Shown: positions 14,335 through 18,961 of the stretch, piece by piece | How positions within the stretch are numbered: position 1 is the first letter of the stretch | Layout of the letters: the number at the start of each line of letters is the position of its first letter | DNA from: Planctomycetota bacterium | GTDB lineage: Bacteria; Planctomycetota; Phycisphaerae; FEN-1346 | Assembly: GCA_026386995.1 (NCBI GenBank) | Contig: JAPLMO010000296.1 | Location: 1 to 18,961, forward strand | Length of the DNA: 18,961 bases | Direction: 5' to 3' | Made by a program: the position numbers and the translations under genes | Notes under the pieces: generated by a model | What the model was told of the DNA's origin: nothing | Database searches by the model: none | Seen by the model: only the letters and a program-made list of their open reading frames with translations

Positions 14335-15273
14335 TCAGAACGTCAGCATGTCATGGTACTCATTCAGCCGCCGGTCGATCTCATCGATCGAAAGGCGCTC
14401 GAAGCGGCGGAGGCCGAAGTCCTCGATGGCGAAACTGGCGGTGATGGTCCCGTAGGCCATCGCGCGGATCAGGTGCTGGAAGCCGTACTGGCCGGCGCTG
14501 GCGAGGTAGCCCATCATTCCGCCGGCGAACGAGTCGCCCGCGCCGGTCGGGTCGCGGACTTCCGTGGCCGGATAGGCGGGCAGGGGACAGACGTTGTGGG
14601 TCAGGGCCGCGTTGCTTGGGTCGGTTGGATGCAGGACCAGGATGCTGCCGTGCTCGCCCTTCTTGATGACGACGAACTTCGGGCCCAGGGCAAGGACCTT
14701 GCGTCCGGCCATGATGAGGTTGTGTTCGCCGGTCAGCATCCGGGCCTCGCCCTCGTTCAGGACGATGCCGTCCACGCGCGCGAGGAGCGCCAGCAGGGCC
14801 TCCCGTTGCGTCTCGATCCAGAGGTTCATCGTGTCGGCGACCACGAGGTCGGGCTTCTCGATCTGGTCCAGGACGGAGTTCTGTGTGACGGGCGACCCGT
14901 TGGCCAGGAAGACCAGGCGCGTGTCGCGGAAGTTCTTCGGGATGGAGGGCCTGAAATCGCCCAGGACGTTCAGGGCGACGTACTCGGTCTTGGCCTCGTT
15001 CATGGCCCCCTGGTACGAGCCGTGCCAGCGGAACGTCTTGCCGCCCGGCACGACCTCCAGGCCGGCTGTGTCGATGCGGCGCGAGTCGAACACGCGGAGA
15101 AACTCTTTCGGGAAATCCTCGCCGACCACCCCGACGAGCCGGACCGGCACGAAGAAGGAGGCGACCACCGAGAAGAAGGTGGCCGCGCCGCCGAGTTCGT
15201 CCTTGGCCTCTCCGAAGGGCGTGCGCAGGGTGTCCAGGGCGATCGAACCGACGACGAGCAGCGACTTGGGCAT
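14335..15273 (-). CDS. PfkB-family carbohydrate/nucleoside kinase
   Basis: This kinase transfers phosphate from ATP to a sugar or nucleoside substrate that the sequence does not identify. From ATG 15273 the product is 312 aa. Family features: N-terminal VVGSIALDTL and LGGAATFF substrate-binding glycines (about 27-34), VLNEGEARML (171-180) with the NxxE element, and the PfkB signature DPTGAGDSFAGG (241-252) with catalytic Asp247. A GTG three codons upstream (15282) is possible, but AAGGTG six bases before the ATG favours 15273. The ribosome binding site overlaps the stop codon of the upstream kinase-methyltransferase gene, so the two are likely one operon. Given that partner, a sugar linked to cell-envelope synthesis is an attractive but unproven substrate. 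Confidence 0.9.
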   Translation of the reverse strand: MPKSLLVVGSIALDTLRTPFGEAKDELGGAATFFSVVASFFVPVRLVGVVGEDFPKEFLRVFDSRRIDTAGLEVVPGGKTFRWHGSYQGAMNEAKTEYVALNVLGDFRPSIPKNFRDTRLVFLANGSPVTQNSVLDQIEKPDLVVADTMNLWIETQREALLALLARVDGIVLNEGEARMLTGEHNLIMAGRKVLALGPKFVVIKKGEHGSILVLHPTDPSNAALTHNVCPLPAYPATEVRDPTGAGDSFAGGMMGYLASAGQYGFQHLIRAMAYGTITASFAIEDFGLRRFERLSIDEIDRRLNEYHDMLTF

Positions 15274-15283
15274 CTGTTTCACC

Positions 15284-16735
15284 TTATGCAGGATTCAGGG
15301 TGCAGAAAACGAGAGTCTGCCTGGCCATCCATCCGACCGGCACGAACCGGTCGACGCGCATGCCGGCCTCGGCGACCTCTTCGGCGATGTCGCGCCGCGT
15401 CTCGCCGCCGTAACGGCCTCGCAGGCGGTCCCTCAGGCCGCGCCAGGTGCGGCGGCTGTAGAATGAGAACAGTATCCATTTTCGGCTTGCCCGCGCCAAC
15501 TCCTTAAGGACTTCCACCCGCTCAGCGCGTCCGGGGATCCGGTGCAGAAGGCGTATGGCCATCACGAGTTCGAACGTGTCGTCCGCCACCGGCAGATGCC
15601 GCGCATCGGCCGCGATGAACGAGCAGGCGGCGCCGGCCTCGTGTGCGGCCTGCCGCGCCAGGCGGATCATCTCGGGGGCCACGTCGGCGCCTACAGTCTG
15701 CGCGGCCCGCGCCGCCAGGATCGGGAGTAACCGCCCCGTGCCGCAGGGCACGTCCAGCACGGGGCCGGTCAGCGTGAGGCCGCGTAGCCAGTCGCCTATG
15801 ATCCGCCGCTCGGCGGCGTCGACCTTGCGGCCGTGGCGCGACCGGGCGAAGCGGCTGTCGCGATAGTTGGCGGCGTCGGCCGCGGTGGCGTAGCGCCGGG
15901 CGAAGGCGTCGAGGGCATCCTGGTCAATCCGCCCCTTGGCGAAGTTTCGTGCCAGGAGGCCACGGGCGCCGGCCAGGGCCTGGGCAAAGATGTCGTCCAA
16001 CGGCTCGGTCACGAGGCCCAGGTTCTCCCGGCGGTCGATTTCGGCCGCGGCCTCCATCATCGACTTCACCCATCCTGGGTCGGCGTCTTTGAGGAGAATG
16101 AACGTGCCAAGTGTGGCCAGCATCTGCTTGAGCGCCCCGTGCACGCGGGCGTCGCGGAAGTTCGTGTGCCGCAGGTCCACCAGCGTTACGGCCGGGGAGT
16201 GGCCGCTGTCCTCGGTGACGAGAATATTCTCGGGCCGCACGTCACGGTGCAAGACGTTGTGGGACGCCAGGTCCACGAACAGCCGCGCTGTGGCATTCGC
16301 GAGCGTCCGGCGTTGCTCGGCGGTTGCCGCACCGGGCCGGAGGAGGTCGGCCAGGGGGCGGGCGTTCGGGACGTACTCCATCCACAGGTACGTCCGCCAG
16401 GCGCCCCCGGCGGCCTGCTCTCGCACCAGGGCCAGAGGGCGCGGCACGGGCAGGCCGAGTTCACGGAGGCGGATCGCGTTGATGAATTCGCCAAGCGCCC
16501 CGCGGGACCCCGACCGGAACAGGCCCCATAGCGATGAGGTTCGGTAAACCTTGACGAACACCCCGACGGGCACGCCAGGGTGCTCGGGCAGGAGGCCATA
16601 CGCGCGGCCGACGCTCTCGCGCCCGGTCGTGCCGGGAACGGTCCGGAGCCGCTCCGCGGGTTGGAACGCCTGCGCGAGGGCCGCGCGGAGCGGGCCCTCA
16701 AGATCGGGCGCAAATCGCCAGAGAAGTTTGGCCAA
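15284..16735 (-). CDS. WaaP/InaA-like lipopolysaccharide kinase fused to a class I methyltransferase
   Basis: This 483-aa protein has two enzymatic parts. Residues 1 to about 240 form a protein-kinase-like fold of the lipopolysaccharide (Kdo/WaaP) kinase type: VFVKVYR with Lys62, HNVLHRDVRPENILV (159-173) with catalytic Asp165 and Asn170, and TLVDLRH with metal-binding Asp187. Residues about 300-483 form an S-adenosylmethionine methyltransferase: GPVLDVPCGTGRLLP (324-338), VGADVAPEMI (348-357), FIAADARHLPVADDTFELV (373-391). No membrane segment is seen. The start is TTG 16735, supported by GGAGG five bases before it and a candidate promoter. Both domains keep their key residues, so a bifunctional enzyme modifying a glycolipid or glycan is likely, though the substrates are unknown. 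It is coupled to the PfkB-family gene downstream. Confidence 0.87.
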   Translation of the reverse strand: MAKLLWRFAPDLEGPLRAALAQAFQPAERLRTVPGTTGRESVGRAYGLLPEHPGVPVGVFVKVYRTSSLWGLFRSGSRGALGEFINAIRLRELGLPVPRPLALVREQAAGGAWRTYLWMEYVPNARPLADLLRPGAATAEQRRTLANATARLFVDLASHNVLHRDVRPENILVTEDSGHSPAVTLVDLRHTNFRDARVHGALKQMLATLGTFILLKDADPGWVKSMMEAAAEIDRRENLGLVTEPLDDIFAQALAGARGLLARNFAKGRIDQDALDAFARRYATAADAANYRDSRFARSRHGRKVDAAERRIIGDWLRGLTLTGPVLDVPCGTGRLLPILAARAAQTVGADVAPEMIRLARQAAHEAGAACSFIAADARHLPVADDTFELVMAIRLLHRIPGRAERVEVLKELARASRKWILFSFYSRRTWRGLRDRLRGRYGGETRRDIAEEVAEAGMRVDRFVPVGWMARQTLVFCTLNPA

Positions 16736-16775
16736 GCCAGCCTCCGTACGGGTCCGCGTAATCGTACGGTTGCGC

Positions 16776-16803
16776 AGGATAATGGGCGAAAGGAAAGAAT
16801 CAA
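16776..16803 (-). promoter_or_regulatory. Candidate promoter of the kinase-methyltransferase/PfkB operon
   Basis: On the minus strand TTGATT (16803-16798) and TATCCT (16781-16776) are separated by 16 nt, each four of six to consensus. The leader to the TTG start at 16735 would be about 35 nt. Two CGTACG palindromes (16745-16750 and 16763-16768), 18 bp apart, lie in this leader and could bind a regulator. Confidence 0.35.
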
Positions 16804-16859
16804 GGGATTAAGCGATTACGCCGTACCCCGCTCAATCTCGTGCGCCTACCCTATCGGCT

Positions 16860-16935
16860 GTGGCACGGCTGGCTTGTCCAGCCGTGGGTAACGCCGCAGA
16901 CCTTCCGCCACGGCTGGGCAAGCCAGCCGTGCCAC
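16860..16935. repeat. REPIN-like inverted pair of palindromic repeats
   Basis: Two 28-bp arms (16860-16887 and 16908-16935) are complementary with one mismatch and are separated by 20 nt; the outer 17 bases (GTGGCACGGCTGGCTTG and complement) match perfectly. Each arm contains its own hairpin, CACGGCTGG with CCAGCCGTG (one arm) or the equivalent in the other. Two inverted palindromes forming a larger hairpin is the hallmark of a REP doublet. An outer 8-bp repeat, GATTACGC (16814-16821) and GCGTAATC (16939-16946), brackets it. Confidence 0.8.
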
Positions 16936-16977
16936 ATTGCGTAATCTGGAGCGGGCGCACGTAACTGAGGCTTTACG

Positions 16978-18961
16978 TTACGCCGCCTTGCGTTTGCCGT
17001 CAACGCGATGGGCGGTGTCGCGCCGGCGGTCGGGGCGCATCCAGTTGGCGATGAGTGGCTCGCAGACGGCCAGGAGTAGGCAGGCCATCAGGATGTACTG
17101 CCAGAGTTCGCGTCTGGCGGTGTCCTCGAATCGCGACACGAGTTCCGCGAGGCTCGCGGCCACGTGGGTCTCGCGTGCACCGATGTCGCCGCGTAGTTTC
17201 TCGTCGGCGATCTCGGCCAGGTCGGACTCGGCGCCGTCGGGGTTGGTGGCAAACAGGCCCGTGCCCTGGATGTCGCCCGGAACCCGCCAGGCATAGTAGC
17301 CGAGTTGCCAGGTCTTATCGAACTTCACGATGTTCTTGGCGCCGGCGACCTGGCTCTCGCGATGCTCGGTGGCGGTCTGGCTGTTGGGTCCCAGGGGGCC
17401 GGTGAACTCCACGGTCGCGACCGCCTTGGCGTGCGTGTACAGGTTCGCCTCAAAGGGCTGGCCGGCCATCAGGTTGATGCGTTCGCCCTGGCTGCGTGCT
17501 GCCACGTGAACGATGCGCATGGCCAGCGGCAGGAAGAGGTTACGGATCGGGAAGTTCGACCAGTCGGTGGTGGCCGGGACCGTCAGCAGAAGGACGTGCC
17601 CTTCGCCATAAGGCTTATATAGGAGGAAGGGGTCGCCTCCGCCCAGTCGCGCCAGGACGGCGTCGGCCGGCGCACCCTCGGTGCGGAGGTACTGGTACAC
17701 GAGGATGCCTTGGTAGATGTCGGCCGAGTCGACGAGGTCTTCCAGGTACGGCGATTGGCCGGCCACCTGGGTGACCTTCTCGACGGTGGTCCTGAGGACG
17801 GCATCGCCGACGGATTCCTTGAGTTTGGCCGGCAACAGGCCGCCCATCGCCGGGACGCCGTCGATGAAGAGTTTGTTGTACTCGGCCGGGACGACGTTGG
17901 AGCCGCACAGGATGACCAGCGTCCGGCCACGCGCGACGTAGTCGGCCAGTGCCTTGACCGCCTCTGGCGCCAGGCCGCCGACGTTGTTGAGGAAGACGGC
18001 CTCGTATGTGTCGAGCGCGGCTGGGTCGAAGTTGGCCACGGTCGTCTCGACGGGCTTGATGGCCCAGGGGATTTCCGCATTTCCGCCGACGGGGTCCAGT
18101 GCGCGGGCCAGGTAAAAGTCGGCGTCCTGGAACGGGACGTCGGCCTGCTGCTGCTTTATGAGGAGGACCGGGATGCGGTCGGCGATGACGAGGGCGATCC
18201 GCCGCGTGTTGTCGAGGTCCAGCGAGTCGGTCCCTTCGAGGGCCGCCAGGATCCGGTGCGGGCCGGGCTTGTCGAAGACGTGCGTGAAGGTGGCCATGCG
18301 GGCCGAGCCGGGCGCGGCGGCGGGGGCCATGTCCACTGGCGTCTTCTGGCGGGCCTGGCCGAAGTCGTCGACGAACAGCAGGATGTTGCGTTTCTCGGGG
18401 GCCGGGCCGGCGTTGCGGACGTTAACGTCGATGCGGATGGGCATGCCCACGACGCGGCTGCGCGAGATTATCTCGGCGCCCGTCAGTGCCACGTTGGTCA
18501 GCGACGGCTCGGTCGGCCGGATGACGGCGATGGGGATGTCGGGGTGCCTGCGCGGCTCGTCGATGTTCCGGAGGCCCTCCCAGGAAAGGGCCTGGCGGTC
18601 CGTGAGGACCCAGAGGCGTTTGTCGGCGGAATCGGCCTTGTCCAGGAGGGCGTAGGCGGCCTTGAGAGTGCCGACGAGGTCGGCGCGGCCGCTGGAGACC
18701 TGGGCGCCGTCGATGTCGGCGAAGAGTTTCGCGCGGTCGTTGATGAGGCGCGCGGGCGAGGGCTGCACGCCGGGGTTCGTCAGGAGGACGGCGGCCTGGG
18801 CGGGCTTCCACTTGCTTTCGAGGATGGCTCGGGCCTCCTGCTTGGCCTTGGAGAACCGCGTCTCCTCGCCCTGGCGGACGTTCATCGAGTATGAGTTGTC
18901 GAGCACGAGGACCGCCGCGCCGCTCCTTTGCTCGTCAAACAGGCCGAACGCCTCCGACAGG
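16978..18961 (-). CDS. BatA-like von Willebrand factor A membrane protein, N-terminus cut off
   Basis: About 661 residues are in the window and the frame stays open to the right edge. The first part is a VWA domain: VLVLDNSYSM holds the DxSxS metal-ion-dependent adhesion site, and LWVLTDRQALSW is the second metal-site region. A beta-rich section follows (IRIDVNVRNAGPAPEKRNILLFVDD), then an amidotransferase-like Rossmann region (YEAVFLNNVGGLAPEAVKALADYVARG followed by TLVILCGS) without an obvious catalytic triad. Near the C-terminus a single membrane helix (LWQYILMACLLLAVCEPLIA) precedes a basic tail. Planctomycete homologues usually start with a BatA-type two-helix region, which would lie to the right of this window. 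The role is unknown; such proteins often accompany MoxR ATPases. Any start inside the window, such as GTG 18906, would split the VWA domain and is therefore wrong. Confidence 0.88.
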   Translation of the reverse strand, partial: LSEAFGLFDEQRSGAAVLVLDNSYSMNVRQGEETRFSKAKQEARAILESKWKPAQAAVLLTNPGVQPSPARLINDRAKLFADIDGAQVSSGRADLVGTLKAAYALLDKADSADKRLWVLTDRQALSWEGLRNIDEPRRHPDIPIAVIRPTEPSLTNVALTGAEIISRSRVVGMPIRIDVNVRNAGPAPEKRNILLFVDDFGQARQKTPVDMAPAAAPGSARMATFTHVFDKPGPHRILAALEGTDSLDLDNTRRIALVIADRIPVLLIKQQQADVPFQDADFYLARALDPVGGNAEIPWAIKPVETTVANFDPAALDTYEAVFLNNVGGLAPEAVKALADYVARGRTLVILCGSNVVPAEYNKLFIDGVPAMGGLLPAKLKESVGDAVLRTTVEKVTQVAGQSPYLEDLVDSADIYQGILVYQYLRTEGAPADAVLARLGGGDPFLLYKPYGEGHVLLLTVPATTDWSNFPIRNLFLPLAMRIVHVAARSQGERINLMAGQPFEANLYTHAKAVATVEFTGPLGPNSQTATEHRESQVAGAKNIVKFDKTWQLGYYAWRVPGDIQGTGLFATNPDGAESDLAEIADEKLRGDIGARETHVAASLAELVSRFEDTARRELWQYILMACLLLAVCEPLIANWMRPDRRRDTAHRVDGKRKAA

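Overview
The window is GC-rich bacterial DNA with 15 recognisable protein genes, all on the minus strand; two are cut by the window edges (alaS at the left, a von Willebrand factor A protein at the right). Several things point to Planctomycetota: a secreted PQQ-type beta-propeller protein, a BatA-like VWA membrane protein with a central amidotransferase-like region, a WaaP-like kinase fused to a methyltransferase, GTG and TTG starts, and many short palindromic repeats between genes. This assignment is an inference from gene content and style; there is no rRNA in the window to settle it.

Layout in transcription order (right to left). 18961-16978: VWA/BatA-like protein, followed by a REPIN-like inverted pair of palindromes. 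16735-14335: WaaP-like kinase/methyltransferase fusion and a PfkB sugar kinase, a tight pair. 14326-14078: a 249-bp non-coding element with 20-bp perfect terminal inverted repeats and a heptamer array. 14013-11940: thpR, a small two-helix membrane protein and recA. 11939-11341: a 599-bp AT-richer, palindrome-rich intergenic region with a terminator-like hairpin for recA and a candidate promoter for the next operon. 11340-6550: a four-gene DNA-modification operon: C5-cytosine methyltransferase, GHKL ATPase, an unrecognised 238-aa protein and a Vsr mismatch endonuclease. 6362-4677: an HtrA/DegP-type periplasmic serine protease with two PDZ domains. 4595-3883: an overlapping HEPN/nucleotidyltransferase toxin-antitoxin-like pair. 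3697-2402: the PQQ-like repeat protein. 2401-1984: another palindrome-rich gap. 1983-1: alaS.

How the parts fit. In many bacteria thpR (ligT), recA and alaS lie close together in the same direction. Here that order is kept, but about 10 kb of accessory genes sits between recA and alaS. The most interesting block is the methyltransferase-ATPase-unknown-Vsr operon. It has tight gene coupling and looks less GC-rich than its neighbours, and it shows no recognisable restriction nuclease or SF2 helicase. It looks like a compact, under-described relative of the MORC/paraMORC-type restriction-modification systems, in which the GHKL ATPase and the unknown protein may supply the effector activity, while Vsr repairs T:G mismatches created by deaminated 5-methylcytosine.
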